A model generated the notes under the pieces. That model ran no database searches, was not told the DNA's origin, and saw only the letters and a list, made by a program, of their open reading frames with translations. 64,000 nt of DNA from Romanomermis culicivorax (Eukaryota > Nematoda > Enoplea > Mermithida > Mermithidae). Each line of letters starts with the position of its first letter. Position 1 is the stretch's first letter. A program made the translations under genes and the position numbers. Shown here in pieces: positions 44,930-57,069 of the stretch. The stretch lies in contig CAWUHX010000128.1 in NCBI GenBank assembly GCA_963922205.1, forward strand, positions 310,001 through 374,000, written 5' to 3'.

Positions 44930-45890
44930 CAGGGTTTTTTTCCGCACGCCTTCATCCGCACCGTGCGGAAATGACCCAAAATTTTTTCCGCACACCAAAA
45001 TTTTTTCCGTTCGAGGTTTAGATCATTTGAAAAATGTGTAAAATAAGCGAAAATTATAGATCGCTAAGAAAATAATGTAAAATATCTGTTTTTCTGGCTC
45101 AAAAACATTATTTTAGCTTCATTAAACAAAATTAATAGTTGCTGCTGTCATTTCTGTGATTAGAGCTGAAGATTTATAGATTTCAATTGATTTTCCAATT
45201 GATTCAATTTCTACATTTTGATATTCTAGAATGCTGGAAAATGAGTCTTTTCAACCTTTATGTCTAAAATAAAAGATTTGCATTCAGTCAACCGTGTAGT
45301 TCCCCAATGACAAAATTTGTGTTCACAAAGTTCAGAAAACTTCGAGTGAAAGAATTCATGAAGATCAACATTAAATCTAAATTTTCAACAAAATCCGAAC
45401 CCAATACTGAAGATTACTAAGCTACTGAAATGTTGGAAAATGAATTTTAGAGATAATTTGTAATACTTTCGGTTTAGATTTTTCATAGAAGAAAAATGAT
45501 GGTATTGAATGAATGTGTGGAGAAATGTGGGAAAAATCAGCAAATTCATATGAAAATTCCAATTCACACTGCAAAGTGACGAGTTTTACTCACTTTAGCA
45601 GAGACATAAGGTTGATGGAAACAATCAGAGATAACCGAGAAACCAAACTAAACTTCTTTTTGGCCGTGCTTCAGCTTAATTTTAGTTGATACTATAAAGT
45701 ATTTTCATTGCCGGCGTGGAGCGCCGGAAAAATGTGAGATTTTGACCATCTAAATTGCACCAAAATGCATCTTTTCATCAATGCCAGCAGTAGAAACGCC
45801 CAAAAAAATTTCCGTTCGTTGCGGAAAATGCCCGAAAAAATTTTCCGCACAGCCCAAAAAAAGTCCGCTCTGTACAGAAAAAAAACCTGT
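44930..45890. repeat. Two short palindromic inserts with CCGCAC words
   Basis: 44930-45012 has CCGCACCGTGCGG plus two further CCGCAC words separated by AAAATTTTTT. 45800-45890 has CCGTTCGTTGCGG, CCGCACA and CCGCTC, ending in AAAAAAAACCTG. A GC hairpin lies at 45711-45727 between them. Confidence 0.45.
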
Positions 45891-46508
45891 ACACTTTTAG
45901 GAAAAATAATCCCCTGATTTTTCCAGGTTAACTTATGTGAACTTTACAGGCTTTTTTGAACAATTTTTTTAAAAAAAAGCATAGATAACATTTTTACGAA
46001 ATGGCAAGGCAACAGGTGACACGATCAAAAAAATTATTACAAATAATAGATGCAGCACTTTACTTTTACATAATTTTTTATTCAACTCAGCCATTTGAAT
46101 ATCAATATAGACTTTTTCTGCTTTTGCCACTTCGTCTAATTTGCACTTTTCATATACATAGTTATTTCATAAATGTGAATTAAGGAAAACATCATCTAGT
46201 TTGTACACTTAAAATGATAGACAGTAAGAAAAATTTATTCAAAATCATCTCTACAAAGTGTTTAATTTTTTTGATAATTTGAAGTGAAAACACTGATTTT
46301 TTTATCACGTGTTTAATTTTTTCCAAGAAATTCTCAGACTTTTCCAGCTTTTCCAGGCGGTCAAAAATTTTCCGACTTTTCAAAGTTTTCCAGGTCTGTT
46401 GGTCACCCTGTAAATATTAGTGGCCTGATTCATACCGATGAAAAAAGATCAAAACAAAATTCTCTGATAATAAAAAATAAATTTCGAGATTTAAAAGTCA
46501 ATATTCAC

Positions 46509-46804
46509 CTGTTCATCAAATTCTGCTATAGCTTCGTCCGTAGCGGATTTTGAACATTCGCTTGTCGAATTTTCATCACAGGAATCGCTCTTCGACACTT
46601 CGCTTAGATTATCTATTGAATAAACGATCGTGGACTCGGATTTAATATCGTCTAAAAATGTAAACATTCTTTACACGAGATTTTGTGTTGTGCTAAATTT
46701 CGCAAAATTTTACCTTCGTCGTCCGACGACGTGTCCTCGTTTTTACAAGTCGATTCAGAAGACACTTTTTGTCTCTTAGCCAACAAGGCTTTGAAAAAAC
46801 TCAT
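46509..46804 (-). CDS. Acidic linker exon pair (paralogue B)
   Basis: Exon 46804-46714 (MSFFKALLAKRQKVSSESTC, ending EDTSSDDE) and exon 46651-46509 (ESTIVYSIDNLSEVSKSDSC, ending EAIAEFDEQ) join across a 62-bp GT-AG intron in phase 1. The second exon ends in phase 0 after CAG, exactly like the linker exons of the MATH/DUF4780-like gene (ISEQ and FRDQ). A DUF4780-like partner downstream on the minus strand was not found. The ATG at the exon edge follows an acceptor-like TTTTTTCAG, so it may be internal. Confidence 0.45.
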
Positions 46805-46940
46805 CTGAAAAAAACAGGAGTGGATTATTCAGAATCGATTTTCTCTTTGAAATTAATAATTTCTCAACTGAAAAACATTTGAAAATGAGTTTTTTCAGAG
46901 CTTATTAGCTTAATTTTTCGCCCTATATTGATATGCTGGG

Positions 46941-47170
46941 GCCGGTTTCATCAAAGAGACTTAAGCTGCAGCTGAGCTTTAGCTTAAGCAGTACTTAACT
47001 CTCTATGTTATACCATTGTCGTTAAGGTGCAGCTCAGCTGCAGCTTAACCTTGCCGATATGTTTTCCGTGTATGAGTTGAGCTACAGCTGAGCTGCATCT
47101 TAACGTCAATGGCATAACATGCTACAGCTTAGAGTGCAAATCAGCTGGAGCTCTCTTTGACGAAACCGGC
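46941..47170. mobile_element. Palindromic MITE with GCCGGTTTC ends
   Basis: GCCGGTTTCATCAAAGAGA at the left and its reverse complement (one mismatch) at the right. The 230-bp interior is rich in AGCTGAGCT and TTAAGCTGCAGCTGAG words and can fold on itself. A flanking duplication was not established. Confidence 0.65.
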
Positions 47171-47489
47171 ATATGATTTTCCAAATTTGTTAACCAGCTA
47201 GAAAATGAGCTTGAATTCAAAGTTGATAGATAAATTTGGGGAAAAAACGAGAATGATGAAAAAAATTGGAACTTTCTTGATGTTTGAATATTCTAGCACT
47301 CGGAGAAATGAAACTTTTTATTGTCTAATTCTTGGACAGGCTGTCTAATTTCGTTGTCAATTTAATCATTTTTCACAGCAAGAAAAAATCACAGGAAAAG
47401 TAAACAATATTCAGTAATCAAACAAACCAAATTTTGGAGCGATTTTGGGGACTCCCATCCCCTCCCCAACTGGCCGTATACCTCTTACA

Positions 47490-49270
47490 GCTATGCGCAA
47501 AACCCATTGGGATCATCACAGCATTTTTTCTATGTCTAAAGTGAAAATTTACTCCCAATGAGCAATATTCGGGGGAAAAAGGTTGAACTTGGAACACGCC
47601 TCAATCGACCATAATGTACTATACCAGACTGTGACTCACTGTTTTTTTTTCAGCCGACGTTTTCCTCAAATGAGGAAAGGGGTCAAGAAATTTTTTCTCT
47701 ATTTTCCCCAAGTCGTTTTGATCTTTTTTTTTGAGGCTGAAATTTTTTTTGGACATTAACATTCTGCGACACTGGAAAATCAATTTCCCGAACATTCATT
47801 TCATGAATTGATTCCAATTTTTGTTCAAGAATGGTAGTTTCTACAAATTTATCATGTGAAAAATTCTGAAAGCAGTAATTTAATCGTAAACTTCAACAAA
47901 TTTGACCGAAAAGTTATGGGTAAGGGCAGAAATTTTCCAAAAATACTTCCATGCCTGCAGCTTTTGAATTCAATTTACGTCGAGAGAGGAAAAAAGAAAG
48001 TTGACGTGTCGATCTTTTCTAAAAAGATGCGTCAAAAAGGAAGAAATGCGGATATTCATCACATATAAAGATAAAAAAGGGAGACTACCAATTGAAACAT
48101 GAAATAATTGGTTTGAGATGATGAAAACTATCGAAGACTAAATGATAAATGAACGTAGACATGCGAAACACCGCGACTGGGCGTGGTAAATGCATAAAAA
48201 ATCAAACCATCAAAATGTATTTCTTTTCTCCGAACTTTTCGCCACAAAAAGCAAGATTTGGGGTAAAACAGTGCTGTCACTTTCAGAAATGCACCGAAAC
48301 TCGACCTTGTATGATTCGACCATCTGAGATCTTTCACCAACACGGTTAAAATGAAGGAGGCAAATATTCTTTCCAATTTCCCAAAAAAATTTCGCCGAAA
48401 AAAAGCCGAGTGTCGTCGATCATACCTGTAAGACCTCCGACCAGTTGGGGGCATACCTGTACTTGGGGGGGTTGGGGGGACCCCCCCCCCCCCAACTTGG
48501 CCAACCCTATACCCAAAATCATTTCCCCCCCCCCAACCCCCCCCCCAGTTTGGAAAAAAAAATTTTCAAAAAAGTGTATGTTTTTTGGCCTTTTTTGGGA
48601 AAAATTTCGACTTTTTCCTACCCCCCCCCCCCCCAACTGGTCGGAGGTCTTACAGGTATGGTTGGGGGGGGGGGGGTAGGAAAATTTCGAAATTTTTCCC
48701 AAAGAAGGCCAAAAAACATACACTTTTTTGAAAATTTTTTTCAATTTTTTCCAAACTGGGGGGGGGTTGGGGGGGGATGATTTTGGGTACAGGGTTAGCC
48801 AAGTCCCCCCCAAGTACAGGTATGTTGTGTTGTCGATGGAATGGACCCAATTGCGCAACGATGAATGACATGCGCGCGCCGGTTTTCATCGATTCTACAG
48901 TAATCGCGCTACTGAAGAAGCTCTTCACTGATACTGTTAAACTTGCATTTTGAAAAGGATTTCAAAGCAAGTCAATAGGACACCGACGGTGTGATATGGA
49001 GAGACTCCACCACTCAATATTGGCAAATAAAAACAAAAAGGGAAGAACCCAACCCTGAATCAATCAAAGGTTTAGTATTCGACATTTTTAGAAAATTCCA
49101 ACATTTTTTTCTGTGAATCAAAATTGGAAAACTTCATCTTAGGCGATTTCTAAAGGAAAATAACCTTATTGTTTTTAAAAAAATATATTACTACTATAAT
49201 GTAGAAAATGACGCAAAATCACAAAATCAGATATGTTTTTTTCAAATTGAAACAGTACAAATAATTTCAC
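47490..49270. repeat. Dispersed duplicated block D2, copy 3
   Basis: Follows 31050-33490 along its length, including the GTGCTGTCACTTTC, CTCGACCTTGTATGATTCGA and GGAATGGACCCAATTGCGCA phrases. It holds the nested MITE pair at 48421-48824. Confidence 0.6.
48421..48824. mobile_element. Nested pair of CATACCTGTA MITEs
   Basis: The inner element, 48452-48660, has ends CATACCTGTACTTGG and TTACAGGTATG and sits in the outer one with a perfect 8-bp duplication GTTGGGGG (48444-48451 and 48661-48668). The outer element runs 48421-48824. Long open frames across it are Pro/Gly-rich artefacts of the C- and G-runs. Confidence 0.85.
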
Positions 49271-49394
49271 ATATCTGACTAATATGGGTTGAAGAATATG
49301 CTGCTTGGATGTTAGAAGACCTTTCTTTTCGTTATCAAGAATGAAAAAAAACTTTTTATTCCACCACTTGTCCTGGCTTACCCTCCCCCCCCCC

Positions 49395-49720
49395 CACTCA
49401 GAATTTCTTTGCTGTGCATGTATGGCAGTCCTTTAAACAAAAAGTTATCCCTGGCGTAAACGAGCGTATTTTCGCGGTTTCTTTGGTGGAAGCGGTTTTT
49501 CACTTTACGCAAAAAATATCGCGAATGTAAACAAACGAATTTCCGTAATTTTTTAGAGGAAGAGGTTTCCGACCACAGAGAATTCAATAGATGCGATCAC
49601 TTTACGCAAAAAATCACCTTAATTGTAAACAAATGTGTTCCTGCGTTTTTTTGGGGGGGGGGGGGGGAGTTTTCAGCTATGGAGAATTCGATGGAAGCAG
49701 TCACGTCACACAAATAAAGA
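49395..49720 (+). repeat. Remnant of the 98-bp tandem repeat
   Basis: Contains the same phrases as the two main arrays (CACTTTACGCAAAAAAT, TGTAAACAAACGAATTTC, GAGAATTCAATAGATG) in about three decayed units. Confidence 0.6.
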
Positions 49721-50464
49721 GTGTAAATAAACGTATTTCCGCGATTTTTGGGGGAGGGTCATTACAGAAGGAGTGGATCCTGGTTTTTTGAGACCAAAAG
49801 CCAAAAAAATGTACTAAAAATTTTTTTCATAGAGGAAAAGACTCCCAATTTTAAACCTCTGGGGGTGCACACCACCATATCACTGCTCACACATGCTTCC
49901 AACCGCACGGAACTTTTGAAGTTACCGTCAATAATTAAACAGGTATCAACTTTGGTTGACCCATAAAATCCAACTCATCCAATTTTGAAACGTATTCAGC
50001 GAAAAATTCGAACAAAACATTCCACACAGATGCCAATCAAGTCCAATCATAGGAGTGGGACAGTTGCAGAACCCTGTTTCCCAAGATCCAGCTCCACAGT
50101 TTCCCGCAAGTGGTTCACTGATCTTGGTCTAGGTATTTTATGTATGATGACAGATCACTGTTCATAAAACAATGTTATTGATAAAGCATCTCGACACTAC
50201 TAATTACCTCCCAAAAAAATTATCATTAACTGATGGTTGAATGAGCAGGCAGTTCCCTGTGGACACGAGATATTCCTACACGTTCGGATTTTGGATGACC
50301 TGTGATTTGAAATAACTCAAACAGAAAAATGTTTGATATACGTATTTGATACATCCAAGATCATTCGCCAAAATATTCAGATTGCTGCTGATCTAATTCG
50401 ACTGACCAAAAAGATCTATCTTCAAAATTAAAAACGTTATTTCATCAACCTTGCCACGTTTGAG

Positions 50465-50920
50465 AAAGGATCCAAAATGCAACAGGTAGTATGAGAAATT
50501 GATCAAGTTTAATATGGATCACAAACTCATATTAGACTGCTTCTCTCCTACAGGTTTATTGCAAACTTCTAAAACGAAATTTCTTTACATACCCTGAAAT
50601 TCTTCTGTTGTAACTCGATTTGCTTCTTTCAGGAAACTTCAATCCCTAGCAGGAGCCCTTGTTGTCACTCATGCCAGCTCAAAGACGCAGAAATAATAAT
50701 CTTCAACCTCCACAGCGAATTTATGAACTCTGAACATCTTCCAGAAGGTTAATATTTTGATCTTGTGGATGGTGTGAATCTCAATAATGACCTCAAGTTA
50801 ATATAGTCTTTTCGTTCCAGTTTCCTCATACAATGAGATCGACGACTTTATTATGTAAATCAGATGAATTTTAATGAATGTGTATACAAATGATGATAAT
50901 TATGAAAAAAATAAAGTGTC
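50465..50920 (+). CDS. Possible 3' exons of a plus-strand gene, unknown
   Basis: Open segments with plausible splice signals: one from the acceptor at 50561 (VYCKLLKRNFFTYPEILLL) joined to one starting after a TTTCAG near 50631 (KLQSLAGALVVTHASSKTQK, then TAA). In another frame the same second segment and a short last exon (SSYNEIDDFIM) also chain in phase. An AATAAA lies near 50909. The two readings exclude each other and neither matches a known family, so this is only a candidate. Confidence 0.22.
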
Positions 50921-52080
50921 TCAAATGTGCTAGATGGAATGAGGAACGGTTGCTAAATGCGCAAACTGATTTGCAAGTTGTATTTTTTTGATGCTAATCG
51001 ACACTGCCGTCGTGGTCTTCGGGCAAATGACGAATTATTTTTCAAAAACACAGTACAAGATTGCCGCGTTCAAAAATTTTTCCACCCACTAATAACATGT
51101 TGTGCAAGGATATTTGTCGCCAACATTCTCCAATGGGGTATGTGTTATTCTTGAAATTACAGCATTTTATACTGAGGATTTTTCTACGTCTAGAAATTTT
51201 CGAAGAAGAAACAGCCTCGGTAATGACATTTGAACATTTTTTGTAAAAAAATTCCAAAAATTAAAACTTAAACAAGGTTCAATAGAATTAGAAGGGCTCA
51301 TATTCGAAAATAGTCTGTTGCTCAGTAAATTTGAGAGCCAAAAATTTCAATTTCAAGAAAAATTCATCAATTATTTTTGAACTTTGATGCTCAGGAAATC
51401 GAGCGTATCGAAATTTAGAAATAATACACAAAAACTTGAAAAGTCCAAGAGATCAATTCAAGAATGCAACAAAAAAGTAAAAAAAAAATAAAGAAAAATT
51501 TGACTTGTTATATTAAAAACGGTTAGTAATTATGATTATTTCTTTTGAATAAAACTGATCAAAATTTGAAGATTGGATTTTTTTAGAAAATTCTGATATT
51601 GTGTTTTTTGGAAGATTATGATTATGGATGTTTGAGAATTTTCTTGAGCGATTCATGACGAATGGAGTCAATTTCATGCAGTAACCTGACGGTTACCAAT
51701 AAATGAAATTTCAATCTTTTTTTCAAGGAACATAAAAATTGATAATTTTAAAAACACGACTTTGGACAAAAGTTTTGCTTACTGAATATCAGAATCGACG
51801 TTACATTGTAGAAAAACTGAACATGTTTTAATTTTCGAGCATCATTCGAGGCACGACCATAATTTTCCTAAAAAATAAAGTAACTCACGTTACAAATTTA
51901 CAAAAATTTTCGCGACAATTTCCTACCACGCTGAAACATGGATCATCGTTGGCTGACTTTAAACTTTCCGAATATTTACTGAGATTATTCATCACAAAAG
52001 TCAAGTTACTTACGGATTTATAACAATCTGGAAAAATGAAAACATTGTTTAAACATGATTTGCATAAAACGAAACTTTAC

Positions 52081-52176
52081 CCCCGTAATCCGACTATGTA
52101 TCGTCGTTTTTCAACATCGATTCACAAGACGGTTTGGCAGATGGTTCTTCGGAAAAGAAAGCTTTAGAAAACTCAT
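52081..52176 (-). pseudogene. Acidic linker exon, ruined copy
   Basis: Clearly related to 46804-46714 and 44343-44247 (shared KPSCESMLKNDDT-type core), with acceptor and donor retained. However, it has lost one base after ATGAGTTTT, and a TAG now replaces a codon of the Ser-Asp-rich end. The next exon (acceptor at 52028) is also recognisable but decayed. Confidence 0.6.
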
Positions 52177-52255
52177 CTGAAGAAAACAAAAATTATTCAG
52201 AATCAGAATTCTTCCAAATCTGAGTTCCATAAAGTTCAATGACAGCTATAAGCTA

Positions 52256-53704
52256 ACTAGTTTATTGGAAAATGCACCAATTGGGAAGAAAAAGGAGAAT
52301 ACACTTGCTTGGATAGTGGCCAATCTAGTAGAAAAATGAGTGGACTAGATTTTTTAAAAGTTGGGTAAGAGTTTAAAAAATCCAACTTTCTATTTCATTA
52401 AAAAATTTTCCATGTATGTGAAAAGGTATATTTTGCAGGTTCATGCTTTTTGTCCTTCCGTGAACATTCTATCCACTACAGTAAAATTTTTCGGAATGAA
52501 TATTACAATGATGCTGATGGCTGACTTCACTGAAATGTACAGAAATAGTGAACCAAGAGCATACTAACTACTGATTGATCCAAAACTGTGTCTCTCTATC
52601 TGAAAAATAGGTAGGGAATGGGTATATTATAGTCATTTTATTTTTAACAACCTATGGTTGTGATTTGAAGGGGCTTCGTTTAGCACTATAAGAAAACCTG
52701 GGGTTGGTTGCACTAACCCAATCTGAGGATAATCTAAACGTCGGGACTAAATGACATTAAAAGGCGAGCATGCAATACCGTTCCCACCTGTATCCCGCCG
52801 AGGGAATGAGAGTTAAGACGTTTTTTCGAAACTGAGAGGGTAGCGAATGGGTGGAATTGCTTCCCCCCATCCGACATTTTTTCTTAAAATTTCAGTTAAA
52901 ATTGCAGTTCAAACTCAAAAATTGTGAATGCTGCTATTTTGTTGAATAGTTTCAACAAACACTTTTGAGAACTCGACTTCGCCTACCTATATTCAGATAA
53001 TGAATTTATTTATAGTTCGTAATCAGTAGATGTTAGGAAGTGAATTCTATTAAATACGTTATATAAAAAGAGTGAATATGCAAATATTATCCCGCGATAC
53101 GGGAAGACCAGATCAGCAGTGGACAGGAGCAGGATTGACTATGCAAGAGGGAAGCAGGCAAGCCTATATTACTCCAACACAACCGCAGATTTTTCCTCAT
53201 CTGTACAATTTTAATCCTTGGAATTGGTTCACACAATTGATTTAGTTCTAAGAAACCTTTGTGCTGCAGGTTTCTCTTTAAAAAACTGACTTGGATTTTA
53301 TGTCTCAACTTTGCATCGATTCCTGTTTTATGGGCACTAAATTTGGTGAAAAAGTTTAATGCAGTTGGAAGCACACAAGTGCGAGGGGACGGGGATATGG
53401 GGGTACACACCCCCATAGTTTAGAAATGTTTCTAAACCTGGTTTTGAGTTTTGAAACCTGGGTCCGCCTCCAATATCCTCCACGAAGTTTTGGACTTGCG
53501 CACTCAGCTGCAGAATATACTTTTGGACGGACATGGAAAATTTTCTGATGAGAAAAAATGAAAATCCAATATCACAAAATTGGATCTTTTAAACTCTCAT
53601 CAAAGTTCTCAAAAATCTAGTGCACCCTTTCTCCTAGCTTGGCACTTATTCAAGCAAGTGTATTCTCCTTTTTCTGCCACTGCGGCATTTTCCAATAAAC
53701 CAGT
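52256..53704. mobile_element. Long terminal-inverted-repeat element, copy 2
   Basis: Ends ACTAGTTTATTGGAAAATGC and its inverted partner (GGCATTTTCCAATAAACCAG), followed inward by GAGAATACACTTGCTTGGAT and its inverse. No coding capacity was recognised between the ends. Confidence 0.55.
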
Positions 53705-53879
53705 CCAACCCTTTTTAGTGGACCTTGACCATACAATGAAAACCTTCATTGATGAAACACATCGAAGTTCTAAGTTTTGTCATCCTCACGTCAGAGAAGC
53801 AACTTAAAAAATCTCAAAGCTTTGAATCCTCACTTATGGTAAAAGTAAAAAGCATGTGTAAAATTGCACACTACTTGAA

Positions 53880-55420
53880 ACAAGTTGTAAGCAAAGTCAA
53901 ATATCATAGGTGGCGCGACAGCGTCAACCTATAATATACTTGGCCCCCAAATTTCATGTCCCCCCCCCCCCCTCTAGAGCCAAAACGGTAAGAGCTAGAA
54001 CCTTCGGGTTTTTTTGCATAATATCGGGCATAGGGGCAAACTATGGGGTGCCTTTTGTCATTTTGCCTTTATCTGCAAGTGGTGCTCGGTGGGGCCCCAA
54101 AAACAGGTAAAAAACGCACTTTTTAAGACCGCCCAGTTCCACCATGCCCAGCAATCGGTGTGCCATATCCAACCTCCATACTTCGGCCTAAGCATCTTGG
54201 GGGTGTAATCTCAAATGCGAATTTTTTTTTGTTTGAAATATGGCCTCAATTCAATTATATGGTTGTCCAAAGTCCCGGAAAACGCCAAATTCCCCAATTT
54301 TGTTATATAATACTTATGGGTTCAAAAAAAATTTTTTTTGCAGCGTAATGCACTACCAATTTTTTTGCAGTTTCAAATATACCTGTAGCCTTATTGGGAT
54401 TTTTGGGCTGCAAGGGTTTTCGACTACTGGGAATTTGATGGACACGGTCACTTTACACGAAAAATTATCCCGGGTGTAAACAAGCGTATTTCTGTGATTT
54501 TTCAGTGGAGGGAGTTTTCGACCGCGGGGAATTCAATAGACGTCCTCACTTTACACAAAAAAATATCCACAGTGTAAACAACCGTATTGCCGTAATTTTC
54601 CTGTGGAGGGGATTTTCGACCACGAGGAATTCAATGAATTTGATCACTTTACACCAAAAATTATCCCGTGTGTAAACAAACGTATTTTCGTGATTTTTTG
54701 CTGGAAAGGATTTTCGACCACGGGGACTTTGATGAATGCGATCACTTTACACAAAAACTTATTCCGGTTGTAAACAAACGTATTTTCGTGATTCCCCTGT
54801 GGGTGGGGTTATCGATCACGGAGAATTTGATGAATGCGATCATCTTACAAAAAAACTATCGCGGGTGTAAACAATCGTATTTTCGTGATTTTTATGGAAG
54901 GGGTTTTGACTGCGGGGAATTCAATGGATGTGTCACTTTACACAAAAAAATTATTCCGGATTTAACCGAGCCTGTTTTCGTGAGTTTTTTGTGGGAGGGG
55001 TTTTCGACCACTGGAAGTTTAATGAAAGTGATCACTTTACACACTAATTCATATTGAGCGTAAACAAATGTATTTCTGCGATTTTTGAGGGAAGATGTTT
55101 CTGACCATGGGAAATTCAATGAACGGAGTCAGTTTACATGAAAAAAGTCATTTGTGTAAACAAAGGTATTTCTGCGATTTTTTGGGTTGAAGGATTCTGA
55201 ACCATGAGGAATTCAATAGATATGGTCACCTTTCAGTATTTTTACAACGTTTTTTAAGTACTATGCGGTTTACACATCCTTTACTTTTGCCGGAGGTGAG
55301 AATTCGTTGGTTGAAGTTTCTTTTATTGTTTTTTTGAAGTGCAGATGACCAAATTTAAGACTTCAATGTGCTTCTATGAAAGTTTTCGTGCATGGTTGAG
55401 GCCCACTAAAAAGAGGTGAA
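53880..55420. repeat. Segmental duplication D1, copy 2
   Basis: The partner of 26740-28340, in the same orientation and order, directly followed again by a long-TIR element. Confidence 0.7.
54370..55225 (+). repeat. 98-bp tandem repeat array, copy 2 (about 8-9 units)
   Basis: The CACTTTACAC phrase recurs at 54449, 54547, 54645, 54743 and on to about 55037 at a steady 98-bp spacing. Units carry GGTGTAAACAAACGTATTTT and GGGGAATTCAATGAATG phrases. Confidence 0.8.
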
Positions 55421-57069
55421 CTAGTTTATTAGAAAATGCCCCGATGGGGCAGAAAAAAGGAGAATATACTTGCTTCGACAGTTGTCATGGTAGAAAAAGA
55501 AGTGGACCAGATTTTTTGAGAACTTGGGTCAAAGTTGGAAAAAATTCCCTTCCTTTATATTGGATTTTCATTCTTTCTCAAAAAAATTGTCTATGTCTGT
55601 GAAAAAGTATATTCTGCAGCTGAGTGCATCAACACACTTTCCAACCAAGCATGTGCATCTCTGAAATTTTTAGGAGGGTACAGGCGTGGACCTCGGTGTT
55701 TTAGCATTTTGTGAGACAAAAAATTCAAAAAAAGTTGACCAAAAGTTTTTTGCATAACAAATTTTCCAGTTTCAAAACCCTTGTGGAAGTTTATACCCCC
55801 ATGTCCCCTCTCACACATGTTTGCTTTTAACTGTGTTAAACATTTTTACTGAATTTGGTGTCAACAAAAGGAATCAACTGAGGGAAAGTGGCACATAAAA
55901 TCCCATTCAGCTTTTTTAGAAAATAGAGATACAGCACAAAGTCTTCTAGGAACTAAATCGATTGTGCAAGATACGTTTCATTCACTCATTTTATACAACA
56001 TATCATATAGAATTCACTCCGTATGTTCTACTGATTACAAGCTACAAACAAATTTATTCTCTTCTATTTAACTATTGAACAAAATAGCATCATTTACAGT
56101 TTTTGGATTTAAACGGAAATTTGCAGAAAGAGCGCTTTTTGCGGGATTGCAAACGGGAAGCAATTTCACCCATCTTTGTTGCTCTGATTAGAGTCGAGGA
56201 GAACCAGATACGGGATTTGGCGCAGACCCCTAATATATGCATGGCTGAATCCCATTTACAGATCGGTGCCCAATCACTGTAACCAAATCCTAGTTGCACT
56301 AAAGGGGTCTGAGCTCAAGCTCTAGGTAATCTCGAACAAAAAGGCCACTCGGTTTGATTTCAAGTTCGGTATAATTTGAATGTCATCCGGATCATAACAA
56401 GCTCAATGTCGAGATTATCCCCAGCTCGAGCTGTCGGGCTGCACTAAAATTTTCGCATAATTTTCTTATCTCTAAAGCAAATAAATATAAAAATTTCTGC
56501 AATTCCCAAACCCGAACTTAAACCTCAGTTTTAGTTAATCCTGAAGTGAGTATGATTTGTGCATTGGAAGAAAATAATTTGGACATTTTGAATAACTTAA
56601 ACTCAGGATCATCAATTTAATCCCGATGTTGAGATTGTCCTCATGTTGGGTTAGTGCAACGAACCTCAGGTTCCTTTATAGTTCTGAAAATGACTATAAT
56701 ATGCCCCCTCACTATTTTTCAGCTAGTGTGAAAGGCAGGAGTTTTGAATTGGTCGGGAGTTGGAATCCTATCGGTCTACCATTTCTTTACACTTGAAGTC
56801 AGGTGCATGTAATTTTCATATAGAAAAATTTTACTGTAGTTGATGCCAGTTGAAGGACAAAATGCACGATGCTGCAGAATATAATTTTTCACAGACATAG
56901 ACAATTTTTTTGAGAAAGAATGAAAATCCAATATAAAGGAAGTGAATTTTTTCCAACTTTGACCCAAGTTCTCAAAAAATCTGGTCCACTTCTTTTTCTA
57001 CCATGACAACTGTCGAAGCAAGTATATTCTCCTTTTTTCTGCCCCATCAGGGCATTTTCTAATAAACTA
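55420..57069. mobile_element. Long terminal-inverted-repeat element, copy 3 (with nested MITE)
   Basis: Begins ACTAGTTTATTAGAAAATGC and ends with its inverse near 57069. It carries a nested inverted-repeat insert at 56293-56660 with ends GTTGCACTAA and TTAGTGCAAC. It lacks the MITE found in copy 1 and so gives that insertion's empty site near 56795. Confidence 0.6.

Noticed and set aside
48346..48928. Several Pro/Gly-rich open frames of 90-170 codons
   Set aside because: They cross nested MITEs and are produced by C- and G-runs; the frames differ between copies.
54370..55225. Regularly spaced repeats resembling a CRISPR array
   Set aside because: The whole 98-bp unit repeats with no unique spacers, and the context is eukaryotic.
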